60,000 nt of DNA, taken from Mesostigma viride (taxonomy: Eukaryota > Streptophyta > Mesostigmatophyceae > Mesostigmatales > Mesostigmataceae). Below the pieces are notes generated by a model, which had not been told where the DNA came from, did no database searches, and saw only the letters and a list, made by a program, of their open reading frames with translations. Where the stretch lies: the NCBI GenBank assembly GCA_009746045.1, contig RPFO01000050.1, positions 694,349-754,348 of the forward strand, read 5' to 3'. Position numbers and translations under genes: made by a program. This document shows, in pieces, positions 21,201 to 31,936 of this stretch; position 1 is the first letter of the stretch, and each line of letters starts with the position of its first letter.

Positions 21201-24200
21201 GTGTGCAGCCGGCCCTTGCGTGCGCGGTGTGTGTACATGTGAGTGCAGCTGCCCCAAGCGTGCGCGGTGTGTGTACATGTGTGTGCAGTTGCCCCTTGCG
21301 TGCGCGGTGGATGTACGTGTGTGTGCATGCCGGCAATTGCGTGCATGGTGTGTGTACGTGTGCGTGAAGTCGCTCCTTGCGTGCGCGGTGTGTGTACGTG
21401 TGTGTGCACTCGCCCCTTGCGTGCGCGGTGGATGTACATGTGTGTGCAGCCGCCCCTTGCGTGCATGGTGTATGTACGTGTGTGTGCAGCCGGCCCTTGC
21501 GTGCGCGGTGTATGTACGTGTTAATGCAGCCGCCCCTTCCGTGCGCAGTGTATGTCCATGTGTGGACAGTTTCCCCTTAATTGCGTGCGCGGTGTATGTA
21601 CGTGTGTGTGCAGCCGCCCCTTGCGTGCGCGGTATATGTACGTGTGTGCAGCCGCCCCTTGCGTGGGCGGTGTATGCCATGCAGTGTGTGTGCATGCCGG
21701 CCCTTGCGTGCAAGGTGTGTGTAAGTGTGTGTGCAGCCCCTTGCGTGCATGGTGTATGTACGTGTGTGTGCAGCTGCCCCTTGCGTGCGCGGTGTGTGTA
21801 CGTGTGTGTGCAGCCGCCCCTTGCGTGCGCGGTGTATGTACGTGTGTGTGCAGCCGGCCCTTGCGTGCATGGTGTGTGTACGTGTGTGTGCAGCCGGCCC
21901 TTGCGTGCGCGGTGGATGTACATGGGTGTGCAGTCGCCCCTTGCGTGCGCGGTGTAGGTACGTATGTGTGCAGCCGCCCCTTGCGTGCGCGGTGTATGTA
22001 CGTGTGTGTGCAGCCGCCCCGTGGTTGCGCGGTGTATGTACATGTGTGTGCAGTTGCCCCTTGCGTGCGGTGTGTGTAAGTGTGTGTGCAGCCCCTTGCG
22101 TGCGGTGTATGTACGTGTGTGTGCAGCCGCCCCAAGCGTGCGCGGTGTGTGTACATGTGAGTGCAGCTGCCCCAAGCGTGCGCGGTGTATGTACGTGTGT
22201 GTGCAGCCGCCCCGTGGTTGCGCGGTGTATGTACATGTGTGTGCAGTTGCCCCTTGCGTGCGCGGTGTATGTACGTGTGTGTGCAGCCGCCCCTTGCGTG
22301 CGCGGTGTAGGTACGTGTGTGTGCAGCCGCCCCAAGCGTGCGCGGTGTGTGTACATGTGTGTGCAGTTGCCCCTTGCGTGCGCGGTGTGTGTACGTGTGT
22401 GTGCAGCCGCCCCTTGCGTGCGCGGTGTATGTACGTGTGTGTGCAGTTGCCCCTTGCGTGCGCGGTGGATGTACGTGTGTGTGCAGCCGGCCCTTGCGTG
22501 CGCGGTGTGTGTACATGTGAGTGCAGCTGCCCCAAGCGTGCGCGGTGTGTGTACATGTGTGTGCAGTTGCCCCTTGCGTGCGCGGTGGATGTACGTGTGT
22601 GTGCAGCCGCCCCTTGCGTGCGCGGTGTAGGTACGTGTGTGTGCAGCCGCCCCAAGCGTGCGCGGTGTGTGTACGTGTGTGTGCAGTTGCCCCTTGCGTG
22701 CGCGGTGTGTGTACATGTGTGTGCAGTTGCCCCTTGCGTGCGCGGTGTATGTACGTGTGTGTGCAGCCGGCCCTTGCGTGCGCGGTGTGTGTACATGTGA
22801 GTGCAGCTGCCCCAAGCGTGCGCGGTGTGTGTACATGTGTGTGCAGTTGCCCCTTGCGTGCGCGGTGGATGTACGTGTGTGTGCATGCCGGCAATTGCGT
22901 GCATGGTGTGTGTACGTGTGTGTGCAGCCGCCCCTTGCGTGCGCGGTGTGTGTACGTGTGTGTGCACTCGCCCCTTGCGTGCGCGGTGGATGTACATGTG
23001 TGTGCAGCCGCCCCTTGCGTGCATGGTGTATGTACATGTGTGTGCAGCCGCCCCTTGCGTGCGCGGTGGATGTACATGTGTGTGCAGCCGAACCTTGCGT
23101 GCATGGTGTGTGTACCTGTGCGTGAAGTCGCTCCTTGCGTGCATGGTGTGTGTACGTGTGTGTGCAGCCGGCCCTTGCGTGCATGGTGTATGTACATGTG
23201 AGTGCCGTTGCCCCTTGCGTGCGCGGTGTATGTACGTGTGTGTGCAGCCGTCCCTTAATTGCGTGCGCGGTGTGTGTACGTGTGTGTGCACTCGCCCCTT
23301 GCGTGCGCGGTGTATGTACGTGTGTGCAGCCGCCCCTTGCGTGCGCGGTGTATGCCAGTGTGTGTGCATGCCGGCCCTTGCGTGCAAGGTGTGTGTAAGT
23401 GTGTGTGCAGCCCCTTGCGTGCATGGTGTATGTACGTGTGTGTGCAGCTGCCCCTTGCGTGCGCGGTGTGTGTACGTGTGTGTGCAGCCGCCCCGTGGTT
23501 GCGCGGTGTATGTACATGTGTGTGCAGTTGCCCCTTGCGTGCGCGGTGTATGTACGTGTGTGTGCAGCCGCCCCTTGCGTGCGCGGTGTGTGTACGTGTG
23601 TGTGCAGCCGCCCCATGCGTGCGCGGTGTGTGTACATGTGTGTGCAGTTGCCCCTTGCGTGCGCGGTGTATGTACGTGTGTGTGCAGCCGCCCCGTGGTT
23701 GCGCGGTGTATGTACATGTGTGTGCAGTTGCCCCTTGCGTGCGCGGTGTATGTACGTGTGTGTGCAGCCGCCCCTTGCGTGCGCGGTGTAGGTACGTGTG
23801 TGTGCAGCCGCCCCAAGCGTGCGCGGTGTGTGTACATGTGTGTGCAGTTGCCCCTTGCGTGCGCGGTGTGTGTACGTGTGTGTGCAGCCGCCCCTTGCGT
23901 GCGCGGTGGATGTACGTGTGTGTGCAGTTGCCCCTTGCGTGCGCGGTGGATGTACGTGTGTGTGCAGCCGGCCCTTGCGTGCGCGGTGTGTGTACATGTG
24001 AGTGCAGCTGCCCCAAGCGTGCGCGGTGTGTGTACATGTGTGTGCAGTTGCCCCTTGCGTGCGCGGTGGATGTACGTGTGTGTGCAGCCGCCCCTTGCGT
24101 GCGCGGTGTAGGTACGTGTGTGTGCAGCCGCCCCAAGCGTGCGCGGTGTGTGTACGTGTGTGTGCAGTCGCCCCTTGCGTGCGCGGTGTGTGTACATGTG

Positions 24201-24984
24201 TGTGCAGTTGCCCCTTGCGTGCGCGGTGTATGTACATGTGTGTGCAGTTGCCCCTTGCGTGCGCGGTGTATGTACGTGTGTGTGCAGCCGCCCCTTGCGT
24301 GCGCGGTGTAGGTACGTGTGTGTGCAGCCGCCCCAAGCGTGCGCGGTGTGTGTACGTGCGTGTGCAGTTGCCCCTTGCGTGCGCGGTGTGTGTACGTGTG
24401 TGTGCAGCCGCCCCTTGCGTGCGCGGTGGATGTACGTGTGTGTGCAGTTGCCCCTTGCGTGCGCGGTGGATGTACGTGTGTGTGCAGCCGCCCCTTGCGT
24501 GCGCGGTGTAGGTACGTGTGTGTGCAGTTGCCCCTTGCGTGCGCGGTGGATGTACGTGTGTGTGCAGCCGCCCCTTGCGTGCGCGGTGTAGGTACGTGTG
24601 TGTGCAGCCGCCCCAAGCGTGCGCGGTGTATGTACGTGTGTGTGCAGTTGCCCCTTGCGTGCGCGGTGGATGTACATGTGTTTGCACTCGCCCCTTGCGT
24701 GCGCGGTGGATGTACATGTGTGTGCAGCCGCCCCTTGCGTGCATGGTGTATGTACATGTGTTTGCACTCGCCCCTTGCGTGCGCGGTGGATGTACATGTG
24801 TGTGCAGCCGAACCTTGCGTGCATGGTGTGTGTACCTGTGCGTGAAGTCGCTCCTTGCGTGCATGGTGTGTGTACGTGTGTGTGCAGCCGCCCCAAGCGT
24901 GCGCGGTGTGTGTACATGTGAGTGCAGCTGCCCCAAGCGTGCGCGGTGTGTGTACATGTGTGTGCAGTTGCCCCTTGCGTGCGC
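18267..24984. repeat. 40-bp satellite array, segment 3 (largest)
   Basis: About 6.7 kb of the 40-bp monomer. It includes the second copy (18963-20564) of a 1602-bp segmental duplication, and further monomer groups rich in cagttgcccc, ccccaagcg and ccccgtggttgcg variants. Apparent open frames of over 1000 codons on both strands arise from the stop-free 40-bp unit and are rejected as genes. The final TGCGC (24980-24984) is the target duplication of the next LTR element. Confidence 0.92.
18963..20564. repeat. 1602-bp segmental duplication inside the satellite (copy 2)
   Basis: This interval repeats 16564-17474 joined to 18272-18962. The period of 1602 bp is about forty 40-bp monomers. Copy 1 contains the foldback element and copy 2 does not, so the foldback inserted after the duplication or was not copied. 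Confidence 0.75.
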
Positions 24985-25601
24985 AGTTGTGAGGGTGAGA
25001 ATGCCACGAATTCCGCCATGGTTCTTGCAGGAAGTTGCCTTTATTAATAACAAGGAAACACAGACGTAAGTCACGTCACTTCCAAGACTGCACGCAGCAC
25101 AGACGACAGGGTCGCAGTGCCAAGAGAACGTGCACGCAAGAACTAGCGTCCCGGTGTGACCAAGTCACTCATATAGCTTGCTAGGGACGCGTCCAAGTAT
25201 TCAGCTGCACTGTCACAGCTGAACTGTCAATCAATTGATTACACAGACTCTGGCACGCCTTTGGCGCGCAGATCTATCAATTGTCCATACGGCTAGTCCT
25301 GTGGACCTATCCGTACACTAGTCAGCATCAATTGTCTCATAGGTCCTGGCGCGCTACAGCACGCCTACCTATCAATTGACCATCAAGTCCTGTACAAGTC
25401 CTGTCAACGTCCTGCGGACTATCAAAGTGACACTTGTACATCCTGTGTCCGTACGCGCCCACAGTGGCGCGCCGGGTACTGTCGGCACAGCCTAGGAAAC
25501 GTCATAACTTTTACGTTCCTTAACCAAATGAGGCGTTCAAGGTGCCGTTGGAAAGAGCGTAACAATCTCTATCCATCTAACGTAAATCCTTTACGTTAAC
25601 T
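24985..25601 (-). repeat. 3' LTR of family B
   Basis: 617 bp, apparently identical to 31937-32553. As written on the plus strand it runs from AGTTGTGAGG to TTTACGTTAACT. Confidence 0.93.
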
Positions 25602-26550
25602 CCAATCCCTTCTTTTCTTTAGGGATCACATCCCCTGCCAGGGACCCTTGAAGTAGCTTGAAATGTCCTTCACTCCAGCTTGAAGCTTGAACAGATGTCT
25701 TTAATGGCCATTGCCATTCCCCCAGCCCTTTCTTTTAAGGAACTGGAAAAGAAACAGATCTGCCACAGGGAAAACCATTCCATGAGAAATGGATAAAAAC
25801 CTATGGAAGTGGCATTACAGAGTACCACCAGATATTAGAAGCACACAAAATTAAATACATACAGGTTAATTCTATGAGGTCTTCTCCAGGAATTAATCCC
25901 ATCACCTCGGTAGAGCCTCCAGTACAATGACCTTCTGGCGGTGAGTTACATTAATCCCAGATACTAATCCCATAAAACCCAGTACATATTCAATATAAGT
26001 ACAATAAATCCATGACAATTAAAATACCACTTGACAAAGTAAGGCGTATTACAATAGTTTGCCTGTCATTCTCTCAACAGGGGTCTATTGGCGCCCGTCT
26101 TACGGCGCCCGTCTACTTGCCAGATGGTAAACTGCCACAGCAAACAAATGACAAAATGAAACACATAGGCAACAATTAAATCCTGCCCTGGGGAACTAGG
26201 GAAGTCTGAACAGGCAAACACCTGAACAGGCCAGCTTGTAGAAACATAATACCAGGGAATCGAACCCCGCCCTATAAACCCCAGAATAAAGGTTCCCAGA
26301 CCATTGTGAGAGTATGTACAAATATACATTTCTTTTAAAATAGAATACATGGTCTGTAATGGACCTGTCAACCTTGTGTAGTCAACAGCATGAACCCCAG
26401 CCAAAACCTGGCTGTATCCTGATTAAAATCAGAGTGAGTGTACCATGGTCCATGAGCCTTAGTACAGACTAAAATACAGGTATTATGCCAGTCACAATGC
26501 TGACACTACCACACAATCTGCTCTCCAATGCCCTATAACCATGCACCAGC
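25602..26550 (-). other. 3' untranslated region of family B
   Basis: Non-coding, AT-rich, between the RNase H stop and the 3' LTR. Apart from the polypurine tract adjoining the LTR, a short repeated ggcgcccgtct (about 26091 and 26104) is the only feature seen. Confidence 0.65.
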
Positions 26551-27294
26551 TTAGACAGCTTGCTGAGATGGGTCCATCAGAGACTGAAGAACCTTGTATT
26601 GCACTGCTGCCTTCTGCACTAGCTTGGTCAAAGCATCAGCAGGATTGTCAACCCCAGGGATATGCTCAATATTGGCCAAGGAGGACAACTCCTTAAGAAG
26701 GAGATAATCCAAGTCCCTACTTCTGGCCATCTGCCTGTGCACAAACTGCACCATCCCCATGGAGTCTGTTTTTAGAAGAGTGGTAACCTGAAGTGGCCAA
26801 GGAGTGTTAGAAGTCATCTGATGAAGCAACTCCTTCAGATAAAGGCTTGTGTGAATGCCTTCACAAATAGCCCTGCATTCTGCCACATCACTGCTGACAG
26901 CCACCCGTTTGTGCAGGCGACTAAACCAGCTCACCAAACTCCCCAGGCCTTCCTGTCTGAGCACAAAGAGCCCTGCAGCCCTGCCCCTGACCTTGGAGAC
27001 CTGCCTGCTGTCCATTGAGCTATCCACATACAGCTCCATGCAAATGGGTTGTGATAAATCCACTGCAGACAACAGAATGCCAGATGAAGCCCTGACCTGA
27101 TCAGCCACCTTGGCAGACCCTAGCTCCACCAGCATGTCATCAGGCAACCTGGCTATGACCATAAGGTCTGGCCTGGAAATGCCTGCCACCCAAGCAACCA
27201 TGCCCCTCACCATGGGACACAGTGCCTGTGTGATGGTTGGAGGAAGCTTGCTAATGAGGGTCTCTTGATAATCATTGCCCCCCACCAGCAGCAT
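26551..27294 (-). pseudogene. Family B pol: end of RT and RNase H
   Basis: RNase H of the retrotransposon, degrading RNA in the RNA-DNA hybrid. Visible elements are MELYVDSSMDSRQVSK (first Asp), SSDVAECRAI (Glu), LLKTDSMGMV (Asp) and NPADALTK (last Asp), in the order seen in family A. It is displaced by one frame from the upstream RT; the break is at a run of seven G residues near 27300, so a single-base indel or sequencing error is likely. Confidence 0.85.
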
Positions 27295-29225
27295 ACGCCA
27301 CTCCCCCCTTCTTCACCAGTGTGGCCTCCATGCCCACAAACAGCAGAGGCTCATTCTCCACCTGCCATTGCTCCCTACCCAGAGGAAACTTGGACTTAAT
27401 GATGGAGATCAGCTCCTTAAGCCACGACGTGGGAGCTATCAGATGTAGGTCATCCCCGTGCAGCGAAGCATACACTGGCAGGCCTTCCCATTGCCCCAGA
27501 AACAGACAGGGGTCTACAGGAGAGACCTTCAAGTTGCAATGCTCCTTCAGGAAACGGTTGAGAGTCTCCCTCCAGATTATTGGACTTGACCTCAGGCCCT
27601 CCAGGCCCTTGAGGATTTTAAGGAACTCCGTGTGGATGTCCCTTTTCCATACAGCAGGCACCCTAACATAGAAAGGCGTCTTGCCCTCCCACTTTTCCTG
27701 TGCCACATCTGCATCCCCCTCCAGAAATGCCCTCTTGAAGTCTACCACCACTGAGCCATAGTCCAAGCCCTTGTTGAGAAGGCCTAGAAATACACACAGC
27801 AGCAGCCTCCAAGTATCATGCAACATGCCAGGGGTATACAACTCCTCAGCAGTGCACTCACCAGTACCCTTGAACTCATTCAGCACTGGCCTGACATGTG
27901 GTACCTTGACCCCGTCCACCTCCTTCATCTTGATGACAAACTTGAGCTTGAGTAGACGTCGTGCAGGAGGCAGGTCATTGACAGGTTCCACGCATTTCTT
28001 GGAGATCCAGTCCTCCCCAGATTTAATCAGACCCAGTGTTACCTGGGGACACATAATGGGAGAGGACATGAGCTTCACCAGGCCTTGGTAGTTGATAGGG
28101 CTGTGTCCAGCAAGTGAGTGAGGACCAATGCCCAAACTGCTTGGATGACTAGCAGCTGGCAGTATGAGGTCATCAACCAAGGGCTCCTGCCCCTGGCACA
28201 CTTGCACACGCTTAACCGACCTGGTTACTGCACGTGATAGGTGAGTGGTCCTGAAATTAATCAGTGGGACCTGACCAGCCCCTTCCTTAGTCAGGAGAGA
28301 GGACGTGATCACTACCCCATCCTGGCATAGGAAATTCTGCCCCAGAAGAGCAGGTCCTTGATAGCCCTCCAAGACACAAAAAGCAGTGTCCTGTCCAAGG
28401 ATAGGAATGAATACCTCACCCAGTACCTTCACGTGTACCCCGCCACTGAAGTCAGACACAAACTGATAGCTGGGTTCAGACATGCTGTACCCTGCTGCAG
28501 CCCTGGTCCCAATGATGGAAACCTGAGAATTAGTGTCTACCTCTAAGGCAGTGTCCAGCCCCAGATTGCCATGCCACCTGAGCTTGGCTACCTTGGGCTG
28601 CTTCTTGGCCCTTTGTAGAGCCCCAATCAATCCAGCCAAACTTGTCCCCCTGGGCTTGGTTAGTGCCTTGGGCTTGACAGTTGACTCCCCAGCTGTTGAC
28701 CTTGCAGCCTGTTCAACAAGTACCTCTGCAACCTGGCCAGGGCTGACAGATTCCCCTGCAACAGATGTGGTCGTTGCGTCAGTGATGTCACCTGGGACCT
28801 GAAAATCCTGCAGATCCTGTGAGCCTTGTTGTGCCTGACTGCCCTCATTCATCAGGTTAGGCTTGACATATGACCAACTCAGCCGGTGTACATGCTTTGG
28901 TTCGTCCTCCATGCTGACCAAGCATGCATGGCTAGCTTCATCAACCTGGGTAACCACCCCAGGACTCCAGCTACCACGTTTGCCATAAAGGCTAGGTTCC
29001 TTCCAAGCTAGGACCTTCTGACCCACTTGTGGCTCCAGCATCTTCCAACCCCGGTCCTTCTCCCTCAGCTTGGCAAAGGTGACATGTGCAGCATGTTTCC
29101 AGCCCTCCAGCACATGTGGTGGGCACAGGCCATGATATAGACCCATTGGGCTGACAGCAACTCCATCATAGTAGAAGTTAACCCTGCTGTTCAGCTGCTG
29201 CTCCACGTTCCTCAGCCATGCACTA
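27272..29225 (-). pseudogene. Family B pol: integrase C-terminus, protease, RT
   Basis: Starting just after the deleted integrase core, the frame reads the integrase tail (FYYDGVAVSPMG, then a SH3-like GKRGSWSPGVVTQVD stretch). The retropepsin-like domain follows: LEVDTNSQVSIIG, VLGEVFIP, ALLGQNFL, the same fold signature and position as family A but with DTN in place of DTG. RT motifs are LKLKFVIKMK, VVDFKRAFLEGD (motif A) and SLHGDDLHLI (catalytic HGDD). Open from the junction near 29225 to a TGA at 27272. Sequence upstream of the junction in this frame is a shadow. Confidence 0.85.
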
Positions 29226-29912
29226 TTTCGTGTACCTGTCCACGCACACCAACAGTTGCATGCCCCTGATGTGTTGGATATCACACTGCAGATCACCAAT
29301 GCTCTGAGGTAGAGCTTTGGCATGTGATTTCCTGGGCTTGTTGGAGGACAACTGGCACTTACACCGTGAGGCAGCTTGCTGACACGCCTTGAGAAGGGGT
29401 GCCCTGCCCATACGGAAGGCAAAGTTGTTTGACAGAGAAGTGGCATGCCCAAACATGTTGTGGATTCGGGCACCCAACTCCTGGTACACAGAGGAAGCAG
29501 TCCCTGGCACAGTCAGGACTGTGCTGTCAGGTTGTCCAGCATCACCATGCTGACTTCCATCCTGTTCTGACTCAGAGCCTGAGTCACCCTGCTCATGCCC
29601 AACACCTGGACCGCCAGCAGGGACCACATGCATACCACCAGAGGCCTTCACACCCCTCTGTGGTTGTACATTGGTTTCTCTCAAAATGAGAGGTCCACCC
29701 TCGTGCCCAGCACGAGGATGCATGGGGTCAGACATTCTTACAGCTGCACCAGCTGTCAAGGACGTCTTCATAGGAACCTGTACCTCTCCAGGTGACCTGG
29801 GGCCACACTGAACCTGGAGATCACCCTCTCGTTGCCCAGATATAAAATCTGCATTGGAGCACCTGGCCTCCCCCTTGGGTGAATTAAGGTGTGTAGGGGT
29901 TGCCTCAGACAG
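29223..29912 (-). pseudogene. Family B pol: integrase zinc domain and first catalytic Asp
   Basis: Same frame as gag, directly after its UGA (29913-29915), with no other stop for about 229 codons. It carries a linker, then IHNMFGH...CKC (HHCC-type integrase zinc domain) and IGDLQCDIQHIRG with the first catalytic Asp, then VCVDRYT. It ends at a TAG at 29223-29225 where the rest of the catalytic core, about 100 residues by comparison with family A, is missing. There is no protease motif between the Gag zinc knuckle and this domain. Confidence 0.8.
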
Positions 29913-31031
29913 TCACTGCTCCTTGTTGTCTTCTTGCTGACTGCCCTTTGAAGGCTGGCCTGCCTGGGACTTGTTGTTGTTCTTCTTGTTGTTGTTGTTG
30001 TTATTCTTGTTGCTGCCCTGGCCCTGGGACTTCTTGAAGCTGGGACACTCCTTCTTGATGTGCCCCCACCCCTTGCACAGGTAGCATTGTATCTTGGACT
30101 TGCCCTGGCCACTGCCCCCATTGTCAGACGCGTTGCCCTGCTTGGGCTGACCACCCACCCGCCTGAACACCGACTTGGAGTGTGACCTCCTGTCAGAATC
30201 AGGTGAATGATCTCCCTTGCGTTTGTTATGGTTGCCCCTACGCCCTCCTTGGCTTCGGTCAGCCTCAGACGTCTTGGAGCCACCCTGGGTACGCCCGCCT
30301 GCCTGGGTAGCCTTCACTGCTGGCACTCCACCCTCAAACAGCTCCTCTGCCTCGAGAGCTTGTTTAATGATGACCTTGTAGGCCTTCAGGGTAGAGTGTG
30401 GGGCACACATGACTTTTAAGGAGCCACGTGTCGCCTTATCCAGCCCAGAAACCTTGAGCCAGTTGGTTAGGGCTATGTTATCAGCGACATTAAAGCCGTG
30501 AGCCCTGCCCTCCTCAACCATCTTACAATAGTTGAGAAAGTTCTGGATCAGGTCCCCCTTAACCTCCCACCCTTGGTACTTGTCCTGCCAATGGATGCCG
30601 ACCTTCTTTCGTTGGTCTTCCAGCAGCTCCTTCAGCTCAGCCACGTACAGTGCCCAGGCTTTATTGGCCTTTTTGCACTCCCTGGTTAGGTCCTTAATCT
30701 GGTCAGTACACTTGCCAAAAGTGCTACTTCCTATCCAGATTTGATAGTAATTTGTACCACCGTACAAGCTAGGGAACCCTTCCAATCCTTCCACAAACTC
30801 TTCAGCCTGCTTAGGCTTGGAGTCTGAGGTTACAGGCTGCAGCTGATTGACAATTAAAAGACCCTGTGTGGTGAGATCAAAGCCATGAACAGCTTGTGCA
30901 TTATTATTATTGTGAGGAAGGTTGGTAATCTCTCCGGTAAGCCCCACGTCATCTACGTGAGCGGTTCCACTACCAGCACCCCCATTATTATTCCCACTGG
31001 CTGGGCCCTTGCTACGGCGTCCCTCAGCCAT
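29913..31031 (-). CDS. Family B Gag
   Basis: A 372-residue nucleocapsid/capsid protein of the retrotransposon. The N-terminus is Gly/Asn-rich, the middle is helical and capsid-like (residues about 60-230), then a basic Ser/Arg/Gly-rich stretch leads to one zinc knuckle CYLCKGWGHIKKEC (CX2CX4HX4C, about residues 315-328) and an Asn/Lys-rich tail. It ends in UGA followed by CUG; the same frame then stays open into integrase, so either readthrough or a point mutation separates gag from pol. The start at 31031 is the first Met in frame after the leader. Confidence 0.85.
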   Translation of the reverse strand: MAEGRRSKGPASGNNNGGAGSGTAHVDDVGLTGEITNLPHNNNNAQAVHGFDLTTQGLLIVNQLQPVTSDSKPKQAEEFVEGLEGFPSLYGGTNYYQIWIGSSTFGKCTDQIKDLTRECKKANKAWALYVAELKELLEDQRKKVGIHWQDKYQGWEVKGDLIQNFLNYCKMVEEGRAHGFNVADNIALTNWLKVSGLDKATRGSLKVMCAPHSTLKAYKVIIKQALEAEELFEGGVPAVKATQAGGRTQGGSKTSEADRSQGGRRGNHNKRKGDHSPDSDRRSHSKSVFRRVGGQPKQGNASDNGGSGQGKSKIQCYLCKGWGHIKKECPSFKKSQGQGSNKNNNNNNKKNNNKSQAGQPSKGSQQEDNKEQ

Positions 31032-31204
31032 CCTGCACTACAAGCTATTCAAAGAACACCTTAACAAAGCAGCAGAAAATATGTACAAAATTTTTGTGTC
31101 GCCACTGCCGCCTGCGCCGGTGTCGCTGCCGCCCCCGCGAATTGCCGCTGAAAATTCGACAAAAAAATGTCGACGAGTACTGCAAAAGAAGATTAGGCCG
31201 ACTA

Positions 31205-31912
31205 TCAGTCAAGGCCCCTGAAGTCGCAGTACGTGTATACGAACTCACGATCCTCCATATCCAGCTCCGGACCTGCACCGGTATGAATTAAAACCGGCGT
31301 GCTCCCCGCCGCGTAAGTTGCGACGCGCCGACGCGCGACGAGGCGCAGAGGATGTGTAAAGATCGTCAATAATTCCCACCCCGCGGGAATCCACTCTCGC
31401 ACAGAGGCGAGAAATGCCACCAGGTTAATTAAAACCTGGCGCTCACGACTGCGTACGCCGCGAGTGAGCAGCGATAACAGCGCGAGATCCTGAAACAAAT
31501 TTGTCGACACCGCCGGCGCGCCCCCCGTGCGTAGCGATGCCCAGTTTTGCAGGTTTCTCTGGTAACCGGTGAGTGAAGAGAGGACGTTGTCCAACTCCTC
31601 AATGGCAGTCGTGACTTCGGTCACCGACCGCAAGCCTCCCCGCACCTGGACCGTAAATGTCGATAAAATGTTTCGAATCTGGTCCAACAGGTTGCGGATT
31701 GCCGGCACCAGTGCTGGCAAATCGGGGTCCTCGGGGTTATCCCCGAGCAATGCGTGAGCTGCGCGCTGTTGACGATGAAGCTCGTCGAGCGAGATCGTAA
31801 CTTCGTCGAGCAATTGCTGCCACGACGGCGCAGTCGGTCTTGACGAAGGACCAGCCGGCGGAGCGGCTATTTCCTCGTCATTGGGAATCCGGAATTCTTC
31901 AGAATTTGGCAT
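31205..31912 (-). CDS. Family B upstream ORF of unknown function
   Basis: 235 codons between the 5' LTR and gag, beginning MPNSEEFRIPND just after the leader. An in-frame Met in the LTR (32026) is possible but less likely. Composition is acidic then Leu-rich and helical (TVQVRGGLRSVTEVTTAIEE in the middle), with a basic patch HPLRLVARRRVATYAAG near the end. I recognise no domain. It has no counterpart in family A, where gag follows the LTR within 50 bp. A tcttcttttgcag acceptor-like string lies between it and gag, so splicing of the two is conceivable. It may be an N-terminal Gag part, an accessory protein or a captured sequence. Confidence 0.6.
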   Translation of the reverse strand: MPNSEEFRIPNDEEIAAPPAGPSSRPTAPSWQQLLDEVTISLDELHRQQRAAHALLGDNPEDPDLPALVPAIRNLLDQIRNILSTFTVQVRGGLRSVTEVTTAIEELDNVLSSLTGYQRNLQNWASLRTGGAPAVSTNLFQDLALLSLLTRGVRSRERQVLINLVAFLASVREWIPAGWELLTIFTHPLRLVARRRVATYAAGSTPVLIHTGAGPELDMEDREFVYTYCDFRGLD

Positions 31913-31936
31913 CTTTTTAACAGAGCGTGTAATACG

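Noticed and set aside
20094-25019. Very long minus-strand open frames (over 1000 codons) encoding His/Thr/Arg-rich repeats, and matching plus-strand Cys/Val-rich frames
   Set aside because: They are produced by a stop-free 40-bp tandem repeat, occur in all frames and both strands, and switch frame with monomer length changes. No start context or unique domain.
30207-30283. Minus-strand frame 29768-30283 overlapping gag of family B as an overlapping gene
   Set aside because: Arg/Thr-rich shadow of the Asn/Lys tail; the gag frame with its zinc knuckle is the real one.
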